This document shows positions 1 through 12,223 of a stretch of DNA of 64,000 nt, in pieces. Source of the DNA: Nageia nagi. Lineage: Eukaryota > Pinophyta. Each line of letters opens with the position of its first letter. The first letter of the stretch is position 1. Position numbers and translations under genes: made by a program. The notes under the pieces were generated by a model that was not told the origin of the DNA, did not search any database, and saw only the letters and a program-made list of their open reading frames with translations. The stretch lies in NCBI GenBank assembly GCA_050084985.1, contig JBITNC010000001.1:169322001-169386000 (forward strand), read 5' to 3'.

Positions 1-286
1 ACATCGATTATGAGAGATGATGTCACATTTTTTTATCAAAATCAGTGGGTCCCAAAGCAAGCAATGGTAGGTGCAAATTTTTTAAGAATATTAATAAAGC
101 CCATCGATTTTGAAAGATGACATCACATTTTTTGGTGAAAATCAGTGGGTCTTGGTAGAACTATATCATCGATTGAGTCTGGAAGAAGATTATAGAGCCT
201 GCTAAGCAAGTGTAATAGTAATGCATAATAAAGAACACTAGAGTCCACTTCATCTTAATTGTTTGACCCCTAAGGCCCTGTTAATG
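1..286. repeat. Direct repeat and decayed sequence left of the G1 5' LTR
   Basis: Two direct copies of a unit of about 51 bp begin at 1 and 101 (shared core CATCGATT, then GATGAC/TGTCACATTTTTT, then AATCAGTGGGTC), a spacing of 100 bp. From about 198 to 286 the sequence resembles the stretch just upstream of the solo LTR at 55687, with shared blocks such as AGTCCACTT and GACCCCT. It may be the end of the internal region of a related gypsy element. No coding signal was seen. Confidence 0.5.
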
Positions 287-1238
287 TGTCGACATGGACT
301 AATTTCCACATAATAATGGTAGTTCTTATTGAATTAAGTGAACATAATGTCTATCAACAACCATTACTCTGATTACTAACATCCATAATAGAGGTCACAA
401 AGATTCCAAAGAAGTAGATAGTAGCTGATAGAGCACAATACCAAATCATACCAATCAATATGCAATCAATAGATACGATGTTATCTTCAATCAGCTATAG
501 GGTTGAAGAAATATAAGTTAACAACATGTTAGAAGGATTATAGCTCTATGGACATGGCTATTCAAAAATTGTAAATTCCTAGATAGTTATGATTAGTACT
601 TATTCATTGTGTAATCTAGCACAGTTGTAGCATTTATGTAAATAGTGTTGTTTTAGTTATTTCATTCAATGCTAGCAACTATATATATTAATGAAACCCA
701 ACCACCCAAGAAGGAGGGAAGTTGTATAAATAACTAACTTTTAGAAATCAAAAAGGTCAAACATTGTAGCAAATTTACCCAAATCTATAAGAGCTATTCA
801 CATATGATAATACAAATAGACAATGCTTTGCCCTCTTGCAACAAAGTAGTTATTTATTGCTTTTATAGATGTTATGTGTGAAATGTTTTCTTCAAATTAT
901 GGTTGTGTGTTATGATTGTGAGACCCTAGGTGCAAGATAGTTTTCTATTCTTAATCTTGGCTATGGATTGCTACCTGTGTTGCAATGCTTAGGTTGCAAA
1001 TTTTTGTTTTAGCTAATTATTTACTCATCTCTTTCCTGTAACTCTTCATCCTTTTATCCTTTTCCTATTACTTTCAAATTTTAATTTGGATAGGAACCAG
1101 CTTATAAACCAAATATTAAGTAGAAAACCAACACAAGCACATCCCCACCACTTTTTTCTCTTTCAAGGAACCTACCATTGTAGGCAGTGGAGAACATGAC
1201 CAAACCAAACCCTTGAGATTACAATATATCAATCAATA
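287..1238 (+). repeat. G1 5' LTR
   Basis: Aligns over its length with 11257-12223 and with the solo LTR at 55687-56625. A TATA-like run (ACTATATATATT) lies near 679. No convincing tRNA primer site follows the end near 1238. Confidence 0.85.
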
Positions 1239-1569
1239 GTAGCTAGTTTTACTTTTTGCATGCTCAATGGGATATGAGCTAAATTCCATATTTAATAAGC
1301 ATTGTTAAGCTTAATAGCCTTTTTTATGGGTTATTAATTGAATCCCTTAAGATTATAAGGTTCTTGTAACCTTATTGGTGAATTTGCTATCAACCAATCA
1401 ATGTTTTGAACCCTAGCACCTCCAAAACATAGACTAACTAGAAGTAGTGCTAAAATTTCCCTTAGATAGTCCAGATTTCAAGAGCTATTAGTTTCTCATA
1501 GGAGGACTAGGTAAAATATTTCTTGGGTTATGTCTCCTTTGGTCCCTTTAAAAGCAACCCCTTTGTATG
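1239..1569 (+). other. G1 leader between LTR and gag
   Basis: Noncoding stretch between the 5' LTR and the gag start. I see no primer-binding site matching initiator Met tRNA, and no other feature. Confidence 0.45.
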
Positions 1570-2560
1570 ATGGTCCCTTTGGTTGTAGCTACTAACTCAC
1601 CTCCTATACCTCAAGTAAGTTTTAAAGTTTTGCCTAAGTATGATGGATCTAAAAAGATTCTATATGAGCATTGTTAAGATGTATCTTTATTAGCTTCAAG
1701 CTTCAATATTACTAATGAAACTGTGATAACTAGGCTACTGTGACACTCTTTTGAAGGCAAAGTAATTGAGTGGTTCAAAACTCTTAACCCCAATCTATAA
1801 ATTCATGGAAAGAGTTGTGTCAGGCTTTAATTAAAAGATTTTCTATATATGGTGATGATATCACGTTCTTTAGCCTCATAGCATGTATTAAAAAATATCC
1901 TCATGAATCTATTGATAATTTTAATATCAGATTTGAAAGAACATGGAAGTCCATACCAGCAAGGATTAGACCAATAAATGCATAAGCTCTGGTGTATTAC
2001 AAGAAAGCTTTTCTTTCTGACCTCAATATGCTTATTGTTACATCAGGAGATACATTTGCAAATGTTTACTAGATAGCAAAAATCATAGAACATACCCTGA
2101 TGTTCTTTGGTAAAATACAACCCAAAACAATCATGCTTGTAATTCCAAATTTACCTCCCAAGTAGGCTCCACAAATAGGTCACTCTAGAGTTTTGGCCTT
2201 ACCACCTCCTTCCAAACCTATTGTTCAAAATTAGCTATCAACATTACCTGCTCTTACATCCATAAGTATTAGTACTGAACTTAAATCTCAAGAAGAGGAA
2301 AGAATAAGGTAGTTGGAGGTAACTATTAGAAATCTAATCAATAAGCTCACTCTATAAGAAAGGTAGAATCATGGTTTTAATTATAAAAGATACGATAATT
2401 AGTATCAACCAAGATTTTAGCCTAAGGTTAACCAGTTAGAATCCTTCTAAAATAATTGAGAATGCTATTATAACTAGTTCTGTAGATAGTGCTGCTTCAA
2501 GTATTGCAAAATGGTGTTCACAATGTTTAGCTCCTCATTTTCTAGATTCATGTGCAATGT
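1570..2560 (+). pseudogene. G1 gag (broken)
   Basis: The frame from the ATG at 1570 reads through the conserved gag start (LPKYDGSKKILYEH) and the block FEGKVIEWFKTLNP, typical of the retrotrans_gag capsid domain of Ty3/gypsy. Capsid forms the particle that packages the RNA. In-frame stops are frequent (for instance after EHC and RLL), several at positions where the family has Trp or Gln. Frameshifts follow beyond about 1860. Near 2520-2570 a Cys/His stretch (KWCSQC..HFLDSC..H) may be the remains of the nucleocapsid region. Non-functional. Confidence 0.7.
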
Positions 2561-3017
2561 ATCAACATTAGTATTTAGGGTTACATTTTGACTAGATGAT
2601 AGAACCTGCATCAGATCTTGCTGTTGATCTCATAATGGTGAATTTTTGAGTTTTAAGATATACTGAAGAATAAGCAAATTATGTTCAAACTAGAGCAACT
2701 TCTTCAGTAGTTTCATAGTAGCATCAAGCCACTCAACAATATTGAGCTTCCACTCATGCCCAACCTAAACCTAAAAAGGCTAAGGCTTCCTTAGCTCAGC
2801 CTCAAAATCAACATCATCAAGTCCCATTTAATCTAGGTACTATTCCATTAAAATTTAGGTACTAATGACCCAGGTGAAACAAACTTCATTGCAACTAAAA
2901 AAGAAGTCCCAAAGAAAGAAATACTTGATACATTGACATATCTTTTCATTACTAATTATCATAAATAAAATTCTACTCAACATTGTAGAACACATCATCA
3001 AGCAAAATGAAGTAATT

Positions 3018-3604
3018 CCATCCCATATGCTCCCTACAATATCTTAAAAGAATTAAAGAAAACTCCTTCTAGGATGACTATGTTTGATGCATTAAAGATA
3101 CTAGGTTAATTAGATCTTTTGCAAGAAGCTTTAAAGTTAAAAATTAGTAAAAAGAGGGCAAATGAATAAAATCCTATCTATGCTATGTCTAAAGTTGTCC
3201 CTCCATCTCCAATAGGTATAACAAGACCCTCACTTTTCTATTTATCCCTGAGACTAGGAGGTTGGGTAGTGAATAACTATATGATAGATATTAGAGCTGC
3301 AATAACTATTATCCCTAAAGTTGTTGCACATAAAATAGAGTTGTACATTACAAGATGTATTGATGGTGTTATACAATTAGATTCTTCCTTAGTATATGTA
3401 GTTGGTAGTGTTAAAGGTGTTCAAATAACCCTGAATGCTTTTCCTAATATTCATGTTGTCTAAGATATTATTATAGTTGATCTTCCACCTTTATTTGGAA
3501 TATGTCTTTCTAGAGAATTTACTGCTAAATTGGGAGGGTACCTAGCCTTAAACTATAGTCATATTTTTCTTTCTTTTAAAAAAATAGGTAAGGATTCTGA
3601 ATGA
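3018..3604 (+). pseudogene. G1 aspartic protease (broken)
   Basis: The protease would cleave the Gag-Pol polyprotein. The upstream signature YNILKELKKTPSRMTMFDAL (from about 3038) is the segment that precedes protease in Tat-type elements. The active-site region reads NNYMIDIRAAITIIPK where D-(S/T/G)-G-A is expected, so the catalytic triad is gone although the leading Asp remains. The fold continues as VDLPPLFGICLSREF after a stop at 3461 that stands for a former Gln codon. Inactive. Confidence 0.68.
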
Positions 3605-3837
3605 AGGCACCAGAACTATCCATTTCAATAGGATCAATGAACTAAATTATATAAATGATCCATAACTAGTGAAGGTATTTGAAAGTGACACATTAAGGAA
3701 ATCACTACTGATAACTAAAGTTCTTTTAGCAAATTATTTGAATTATCAAGTCACATATGCTAGCATGGTAAATTATTATCTATATGAGAAAGTTCAACCA
3801 ATCTCAATCACTACTAATAAAGAACATGAGTTATAAA

Positions 3838-4310
3838 TAATGTATTTTGATGGTTCTCGATGTAGACATGGATGTGGAGCTGGAGTGGTCTTCAAATCTT
3901 CTAAGGGGAAAACCAAAATATTCTCCTTCTAATTCATATGCATTTGTACAAATAATGCTACTAAATATGAAGCCCTTTATTTAAGGTTATCTGAAGTAAT
4001 CAGTATAGGAATCAGATGCCTAATTATCCATTATGATTCTAAATTAGTCATCAAGCAAGTCAAAAATCAAATCAAATGTCTAATTATCCATAGTGATTTT
4101 GAATTAGTCATCAAGCAAGTCAAAAATTAGATCAGTGCAAAACATCATTATCTGAATAACTACAGGAATAGAGTGTGGAATTTATTAGAGTTATTTGTAG
4201 CTATCAATTTTATATCTATTCCTAGAAGGCACAACTAAATAGCTAATGCACTTGTTGGAAAAGGGGCACATTATAACCCTGCTCATTATAAAAAATGAGC
4301 TCTTGGAGTT
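3838..4310 (+). pseudogene. G1 extra RNase H (aRNH type) between protease and RT
   Basis: Reading from 3841 gives YFDGSRCRHGCGAGVV, then TNNATKYEALYLRL, then IHYDSKLVIKQV, which are the first three acidic motifs (D, E, D) of the RNase H fold as found in the additional 'archaeal-like' RNase H of Tat elements. The fourth motif reads RRHNQIANAL, with Asn where the last catalytic Asp is expected. About 60 bp are duplicated in tandem (4017-4075 and 4076-4135), repeating the third motif. The domain is separate from the RT-linked RNase H at about 5560-5897. Its place upstream of RT is unusual. Decayed. Confidence 0.7.
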
Positions 4311-4740
4311 AAAGTTTAGTGTAGGACTTCAGTACCTGATGCTACAAACTTCTAGCAAGTACTTAACTTCGATGAGCATATTGTGAACTTCCTTATAGAT
4401 GAAGTAGTGGCTCACACTTTTGATACTCAAGAAATGTTTGATTTCTTCTAAGAATCAGATGTCATTTAACTTATAAACAATGTTATACCAAAAATATTGC
4501 TCTCTTTTAAAAAACTATTTGATTCAGAAGATGTCCTGAAGGCTAAATCTTCCATCATCCTGAAGGAGAATTATGTTGAGTTGGAAGTAAAACCCAAGAA
4601 GTTTATAAAGATTGGTTCAGAGTGTTTTGGTGTAGAAAAAGCTACTATGTCTTAGATTTATAATAAATTTTTTCAAGTAATTTCTTGGACTTATTATGAT
4701 CTTAAGACATATGAAAAAGATGTCATCCAACACATGATTG

Positions 4741-5550
4741 AGATTCAACCAAAGGTCAAACCATACAAGCAAAAATAAAGACCAATCAACCCAAAGATAG
4801 AAGAAGCTATGAAATAGGAGTTAATCAAGCTCCTTAATTCAAAAATTATTTATCCTATCAATTATTCTTCTTTGTTTACAAATCTAGTTCCTATTAGAAA
4901 GAAAAGTAGAGAAATCAGACTCTATGTTGATTTTAATAATTTGAATAAAATTTTCCTTAAAGATAATTATTCTATCCCTCCAATGGAGCAAATCTTGCAT
5001 ACAGTAGCTAGAGCTTACTATTTTTCAATGATTGATGCTTACTCAAGATTTAACCAAATTTGGGTGAAGGATGAAGATCAGTTCAAAATAGCATTTACAA
5101 CTAAATAGGGGATATTTGCTTTTCAAAGGATGCTATTTGGTCTTTCTAATGCAAGAGCTACTTTTCAAAGAGCCATGGATCATGCATTTGGTGAGCTAAT
5201 AAACAAGATTATACTGATTTATCTAGATGATATCACTATCTTCTCTAGAAGAAAAAGTGATCACATAGAACATCTAAGATTCATCTTTGACAGATGCATG
5301 AAATTTGGCATTTCAATCAACCCAAAAAAAGTTAATTTTTATGGTCAACCAAAAAAAGTTACTTGGTCACATTATCTCAAAAGAGGGACTAGCAATTGAT
5401 CCAGATAGAGTAAAAGCTATAGAAGCATTTCAACTCCCATCTAATAAGAAGGCCTTATAATCATTCCTTGGTGAGATCAATTTTATTAGAAAATTTATTA
5501 ATAATGTTTTAGAGATTGTATCTCCAATCACTTCAATGTTAAAGAAAAAT
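4741..5550 (+). pseudogene. G1 reverse transcriptase (broken)
   Basis: This domain copies the element RNA into DNA. Motifs appear in order: YVDFNNLNKIFLKDNYSIPP, FSMIDAYSRFNQIWV, AFTTK followed by a stop where Trp stands in the family, FQRMLFGLSNARATFQRAMD, and the catalytic box ILIYLDDITIFSR with both Asp residues kept. The connection segment follows (LGEINFIRKFINN). Two frames are needed, with a shift near 5340-5400. Similarity is to the Ty3/gypsy RT family (RVT_1). Confidence 0.85.
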
Positions 5551-5897
5551 GTTGTATTTTTCTAGTCATGTGAAGAAAAAGTAGCCTTAAAAGAGATAAA
5601 AAAAGCTATAACAGAAGCTTCTATGCTTAAAAATCTTCATATGTTAAAAGATTTAATCATGTATGCACATAGAGCAGATAGAAGCATTACTACAATTCTT
5701 GCACAGAAGGATGATAATACTGAAGAACACCCGATTGCCTTTCATAGTCAAACACTACATCAACACCAACAAAGGTACTCATTTGTTGAAAAGAAAGTGT
5801 TTTCCATTATGAAAGGACTTAGAAAATTCAAGCATTATGTCCCCTATAATAGAATCCTTGTATATACTATTCATCTAGATGTAAGAAGATTTAGGTG
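5551..5897 (+). pseudogene. G1 RT-linked RNase H (gypsy type)
   Basis: Downstream of the RT connection, DLIMYAHRADRSITTILAQK, HPIAFHSQTL and RYSFVEKKVFSIMKGLRKF match the standard gypsy RNase H that degrades the RNA of the hybrid. The first catalytic Asp position (usually YTDAS) reads YAHRA, so activity looks lost. Together with the extra RNase H at 3838 this gives two RNase H domains in one element. Confidence 0.75.
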
Positions 5898-6084
5898 AAG
5901 GAAAGGTTGGTTGGATCACTATAATAATGGAATATGACATAGAAACTAAGCCAACCAAGTTGATCAAAGGTAGGACTCTCTATGAAAATATGAATAAAGC
6001 TTCACATATGATCACTCTTATGGAGGATGAGTAGCAACTTAATCATGAAAGTGATTAGATTAAGCAAATCATGGTTTATTTTCA

Positions 6085-7317
6085 AACTAGCAGGTTCCTG
6101 AAGCTTTGGATATATTTCAAAGAAGGAGATTCAGGTTGCATTCCTTTAAATTTATCATGATAGATGATCATTTGTATAGAAAAAAATTTGATCAAACCCT
6201 TCTTAGATGTGTGACTCAAGATGAATCCCGTAGAATATTGCATGAATTTCATTACGAATTCTCTAACGAGCATTACAATGGACCAACTATAGCAGCAAAT
6301 GTGTTACAAGCTAAATATTATTGGCCCACTATATTTTAGGATTCATTCAAGATTACCCAAAAATGTGATAAGTGCAATAGATTTATGGGAAAGAGAAGAT
6401 AAGCTATAATGCCTCTCAAACCTATGGTAGTCTAAGAACCCTTTCAACAATGGGGTATGGACTTCATTGGTGTTATAAATCCAAATTCCTCAGTAGGCCA
6501 TAAGTTTATTTCGATTGCAACAAATTACTTCACTAGATGGTCAAAGGCTATGCCATGCAAAAATATAGATCAAGAAGCGATGATAGAAATGATTAAAAGC
6601 ATAATCACCTACTTTGGAATCCTATAGACTATAGTGTCAGATAATGGTCTGCCATTTACTAGAGGTAATTTATCAAGATTTGTAGCTCAGTATGGAGTGT
6701 ACTAGTTATTCTCTTCAAACTATTACCAATAAGGTAATAGGTTAGCTGAATCAACTAATAAAAATCTAACCCAAATCATCAAAATAACAATTGGAAGGAA
6801 TCCTAGATAATGGCATACATAATTGAACTATGCATTATGGGTTGATAGAATCAGTATAAAATCAGTAATAAAGACATCCCTATATGCATTGCTATATGGT
6901 AAAAGACCTATGTTTCTAGTACACATGGAATTACTAGCTTTGAAAATCCTGCAAGAAATGGAAGACCATGACTTTGAGCCACTACAATCCAGACATAGCC
7001 AACTCCTAAAATTGGAGGAAGATCGGATCAAAGCATATGAGTCATTCTAGCATTGCCAACACATCATCAAGAACTAATTTGATAAGAAAAAATATTCTTG
7101 AGTGAAGTTTGAATCAGGTGATATTATTTTCAAATGGGATGAGAAAAGAGCATAGCTCAAAAGACATCAAAAATTTGACTCTCTTTGGAGTGGGCCTTAC
7201 ATCATCTTCCAAGCTATGCAAAATAATGCATTCAAGTTGTAAGATATTGCCAAGTATTGGAAATTACCTATTCTCATAAATAGGATCTATTTGAAACATT
7301 ACCAAGTGATGAGGTAA
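6085..7317 (+). pseudogene. G1 integrase (broken)
   Basis: Integrase inserts the cDNA. The zinc-binding region shows HEFHYEFSNEH with CDKC downstream. The DDE core shows WGMDFIGV, VSDNG and AESTNKNL, so all three acidic residues are kept. A GPY/F-like motif (LWSGPYIIFQAM) lies near 7190. No chromodomain is apparent. Stops at about 6337, 6432 and 7048 interrupt it, the first two where Gln is expected. Confidence 0.82.
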
Positions 7318-7844
7318 ACTGTACTACCCGTAAAGCAATGTATATTGTAAATATTTTGTTTTTCTTAAAACAAAATTGCATAATTTTCAAAAAAGTAAGT
7401 AGTTGTTAAAGCTCAACTTTAATTCAACTTTATTAAGAGTTAATGTTAGTGTATTGCTTAGCTATTAACTTTAATTTAGCTTTATCAAGAGTTAATGATG
7501 GCATACTGCTCAATTGTCTCTAGAGAGATTTCCTTGAATTTCATGAACCATCACATAAGTACAACAAATTAAGACTAGTGTGCTTTGAATTTACTAATCT
7601 AGCCTATGCCAGCTCAATCTGTACAATGTGCAAGTCTCTAAATTCTCAAGAAGTAATTACCATTAATGGAAATCTTACCAACCTTAGACAAATAAAGTTC
7701 CCCCCATACTCTATAGTTCAACACTTAGCCAATTTCAAGCACATAAGTTTCTAGAGCATTCAAAGGTTAGAGATTATAGAGCTGAGTTGTGTTAAGAGAG
7801 AGAAAAGTTGTAGGACCTCACATTACCCAAATTGTTATTTTTAA

Positions 7845-10800
7845 ATGACAACCAAAGGTTCAAGAAAGGGTGTTAATATCATGGTGACCTCTCAGTCATC
7901 CTTTGTAGCCAAAGTAGAACAAATCAATGCTAACTTATTTTCCTTACAAGAAGAGTATCTCAAGAATGCACTAGGGATAAACTGGACTGAGATAGGCATA
8001 ATTAGTCATATGGAAACATGGAGAGCTAACCATACTTGTATTATTCTATAGCTTAAAACACTTGAAGTGATCAAGAAGGGAAATTCACTTTCTCATTTGA
8101 AGAGAGATATCATGATTAACCAAGGCCTGGCATATTATGTGCCCTATGAGTCCTTCACCTGCCCCGAGCTCTTTTACTCTTTGGCACACAGGCATCACCA
8201 AAAAGGTTATCAAATACGAATGTTCAAGAGCATTGAAGAGGGAGATAAATCTGAACCTATATTTGAAGCAATGTTGGATTACTCTTCTAACTCCATCGTC
8301 AAAGCATTTGTTATTCCAATGGACTAGATGTTCCATGTCAAGAAATAAATTGATTTGAAAAAGGAGAAGCATGATTTTTATATCAATCAAGATGAAATGT
8401 TGATCTATATAAATGGGAGATACCAAGATAGCAAAAAATCCAAACTCTTATTGAGCCATTAGATAGCTCTTTTTGAAAGAAAGAAGGATAGAGAAGTGCT
8501 ACAGGCACTAGTAGTCATCCTAGAAAAGAAGACCCAAATTGAAGCAGATGAAGCCATGGTGCGTATGGCTTATAACATTTCAGAAGCTCACATTTGCTAT
8601 GACTTCCTAACTTTTATAATCAAAGAAATTAAGAGGTGTCTATTTAAAATTTAAAATTTAAAAATTAGACTTTAGACATTCCTCATATCTTCGGTGGCTC
8701 TTTGTCCATCAAAATTTGGATAAACTCATAGAGGCAGGGCTCTCAGTTAAGTTGATGAATTTTAATGTTGCATTGGTGCCAATTGACTTGATGGTACTAA
8801 TTTTGACTAAGTTGCATGGATCCTACTACAAATTTATGGATAAGTTCTATGCAACAGCAGTGAAAATTTTAACTAAAAAACTCCCCAATAGATTACATAA
8901 AAGCATAATGAGGGAGCTACAATGAAGAAATAAAATCGATGACTGGTACTTCTTGAGATGCCACATCATAATAATTAGGTATGGGTATTTTGAGAGACCC
9001 TTATTTTTGCCTAAATATGTAATCCTTCAATTATATTCAATAGAGATAGGAAGACAAATTTGTGCTATAGAGAGCAAATATGGGTCTGGAGGTAACTTTA
9101 AGTCTATTGTAGATATACCAGCTTCTACTGAGAATTTTACTCTTTCAGAGATAAAATGTAAAGATAGTATAACCTAATTCATTGTATATAATTTTAAATT
9201 AGATAAGGTGGAATCTGCATGGATGTATGACCCATCAGGAGAGATGGCCCAAATAATAAGGTCTAGAAAAAAATGTCCAGCATTTATCCCTGATAGTAGG
9301 CCCCATATAAAATATTTTGTAAACAAAATTGAGCAAGAAGTAAAACTGTATCCAAATTGGGAATATGTACCCTTAAATAAGGCCTAAATGGCCTTTGAAG
9401 GAATAAGAAAGTATAGGAACAAGGAAAATAAGAGACAATATTTTAACTTAAACCTAGAGGTCCTCATCCAATTAGTAAATCTTGGATGGGGTACCAATAA
9501 AATTCATTATTTTACAAAATTTGAATTTGAGTATACTATAAAACTTCACCAAATTGAGAATGAATTATTAAAAAAATTCATGTATGATAAGTACTATGAG
9601 GCTGAGTATTCCAAGGATCCTCTACCAAAGTTGGGATAGCCCCTTCCTCCTCATTTTTGAGGAAAACCTATTGCAAGGTTAAGGCTAGTATAGACATGAA
9701 AACCATATAGCATGGTTGAAGTTCCAAAGAAGGGAGAGCAAGACCCTTCAGATACCACCACCTCTTCTTGGGATCCATCTCCAAAAAAGAAAAGGAAAAT
9801 AAAAACTCTTGCTCAAAGATAACAGATACTGGAGAAGGAATAGAAGCCTTTAAAGAAGCCCCATTTGACTAAAGCAAGGTCATAGTCACAAATGATTATA
9901 CCTTCACCTTTAGAGGCAATAGAAAAAGTTCCAAAGGTGGTGATAAAAGAAATATAAATTTTTAACATAAAGGAGTTTAGAGAGCCTCAAGATATAGACA
10001 CTAGTTTTACAAAAGAAACTTAGGCACAAGAGTAAGCACAAACCTCGGAAGAGGAATAAAGCCAAATTCAACAAGGTAGGGGGAGCTTACCTAAATTCAA
10101 TGGATTAGCAGTAGCTGTACCAAGAGGAGGATAGGGAGATGATGATGATGATGATGATAATGAACCTGAGAAAAAGAAGGACTCTAGCCCAATGGATAAG
10201 TCTGAGGAACAAGGTGAGGTCATGGAAGAAGCAAAACCAAAACTAGAAGTCCAACATTTGACACCTCCCCAATAATTCCAACCCATTCAACAAGTTGAGA
10301 TACCTATTTCAAGTGGAGTCATTACTACCCATTCTTTTATTCCTATAGCCTCGTAAGAGAAAATAAATTCAATTTTTTCTACATAAATTGTAGAGCCCAT
10401 TGATTGGGCAACTTTTGTTAATAAGTCTCCTATGCTCCTTGAGTAATAGTCAAGAATTTTGAGTAAGGTAATAGAGATGAGAGATATTAAAATTGCACAA
10501 ATGCTTTTCAAATAAGGGCAACTAAATATTACTCCCATGGCCATAATAGATGTAAATATGCAGAGTGCACCAATGATTGACTAGTTTAGATTTCTTATAA
10601 ATACTTCAATGGTAGCCAGCAAAAGTCTTTAAGCAATGGAGACTAAGATAGAGAAATTGAATGAGAAAATTGATCGATATAAGAAAGATTGCTCCCTTAA
10701 AGATAAAATAGTAACTAAGTTGCAAAATAAGAATAAAGAATTAATTACAAGGCTTGAAAAGTAGAAAGTAGAGTTTGATAAGAGCATGGCAACAATAAGA

Positions 10801-11200
10801 GCTGAGTTAGATGCTGTAAATCAAATGATAGAAGATCTCAAAGCTCAAGTTGTAGTCATTGATGCACAAAAAGTCAAACAGGTTGAGGTCAAGATGCAGA
10901 CTATCATTGCAACAAATAAAGTTATCTGATGATAATGCAAAGTTGTTATTACTCATGAAAAAATTTAGAAAATCCTTGGTAGACCAAGTCGATAATAGAA
11001 TGATAACATTATCACACTTGCATCTGCTTAAGGAGGAAACTATATAAGCCATCAAAGAGTTCTATGCTCAAAATGCTCTCCATAAGCTTGCTCTGAATAT
11101 ACCCAGAGTAATATTAGAAAGGATGTAGGCTCATTTGAAAATTTTGATAGAAAAGAAGTTAGAAATAATCTCTACCAAGCCAAAATAGTTATATTAAAAT
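7845..11200 (+). pseudogene. G1 extra frame after integrase, function unknown
   Basis: About 3.4 kb between integrase and the 3' LTR keeps long open stretches on the + strand. One frame covers 7845-8640 (starts MTTKGSRKGVNIMV); after a shift near 8650-8715 another runs through about 8716-10280 and beyond. The middle is Lys/Glu/Pro-rich and has an acidic run from repeated GAT codons at about 10137-10158. The last part (10630-10920) is a heptad-like coiled coil (METKIEKLNEKIDRYKKD). Stops are mostly TAG/TAA where Gln would fit. I do not recognise the family. Extra frames are known in Tat elements, so an element-encoded structural or accessory protein is a reasonable inference. Confidence 0.55.
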
Positions 11201-11256
11201 AGGATCTTAGATATTTGTGAACTCCAAAGTTTGGTATTCAAAATGGAGATAAATAT

Positions 11257-12223
11257 TGCTGACATCGACTCATTTTCACATAACAATGGCAGTTCTTCTT
11301 GAACCAAGTGAACATAATGTCTATCAACCACCATTACTCTGATTACTAACATCTATAGTAGAGATCATAAATATTGCAAAGAAGTAGATAGTAGTTGATA
11401 GAGCATAATACCAAATTGTACCAATCAATGTGCAATTAAATAATTACTAAATTAGCTACAATGTTGTCTTCAATCAGCTATAGGGCTAAAGAAAGACCAA
11501 TCAATAATATGTCAAAAGGATTGGGGTTTTATGGACATGGCTATTTACAAATTGCAAATTCTTAGATAGTTATGATTAGTACTTATTCACTGCGTAATCT
11601 AGCATAGTTGTAGAATTTATGTAAATATTGTTGTTTTAGTTGTTTCATTCAATGCTAGCATTTATATATATTAATGAAACCCAACCACCCAAGGAGAGGG
11701 GGAGTTATATAAATAGATAACTTTTAGAATTAAAAAAAGGTTAGACATTTTAGCAAATTTACCCAAATCTGTAAGAGCTATTTACATATGATAATACAAA
11801 CAAACAATACTTTTCCCTCTTGCAACAAAGTGGTTGTTTATTACTTTTGTGGATGTTATGTGTGAAATGTTTTCTTTAAATTATGGCTATGTGTTTTGAT
11901 TGCAAGACCCCAAGCGTAAGATAGTTTTCTATTCTTAATCTTGGCTATGGATTGTTGCCTATGTTGTAATGCTTGGGTTGTAAATTTTTCATTTTAGTTG
12001 TTTATTTACTTATCTCTTTCCTATAACTTTTCATCCTTTTATTCTTTTTTTGTTACTTTTAACCTTAAATATAGATAGGAACCAGCCTATAAATTGAAGA
12101 TTGAGCAAAAAACCAACACAAGTGCATCGCCACCACTTTTTGCACTTTTAAAGAACCTACCATTGTGGGTAATGGAGAACATGACTAGACCAAACCCTTG
12201 AGGTTACACTATACTGATCAATA
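11257..12223 (+). repeat. G1 3' LTR
   Basis: Pairs with 287-1238. A purine-rich tract (AAAATGGAGAT) lies just upstream at about 11239-11252. The end CTGATCAATA at about 12213-12223 matches the ends of the 5' LTR and of the solo LTR. Immediately right begins the interrupted gag of copia A. Confidence 0.85.

Larger units (their letters stand above)
287..12223 (+). mobile_element. G1: full-length decayed Ty3/gypsy element, Tat-like
   Basis: Direct repeats of about 950-970 bp (287-1238 and 11257-12223) enclose gag, protease, an extra RNase H, RT with its own RNase H, and integrase in that order on the + strand, followed by about 3.4 kb of further reading frame. The LTR ends carry the inverted pair TG(T/C)(T/C)GA...TGATCAA. 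The two RNase H domains and the extra frame point to the Tat branch of Ty3/gypsy. LTRs look roughly 85-88% identical by eye, so the insertion is old. The left edge could lie further left because similarity to another copy continues past 287. Flanking 5-mers do not match. The right end lies inside a copia gag. Confidence 0.88.

Noticed and set aside
10068-10544. Minus-strand frames opposite the G1 extra frame
   Set aside because: Low-complexity mirror of the acidic and Ser/Pro-rich sense frame; no domain.
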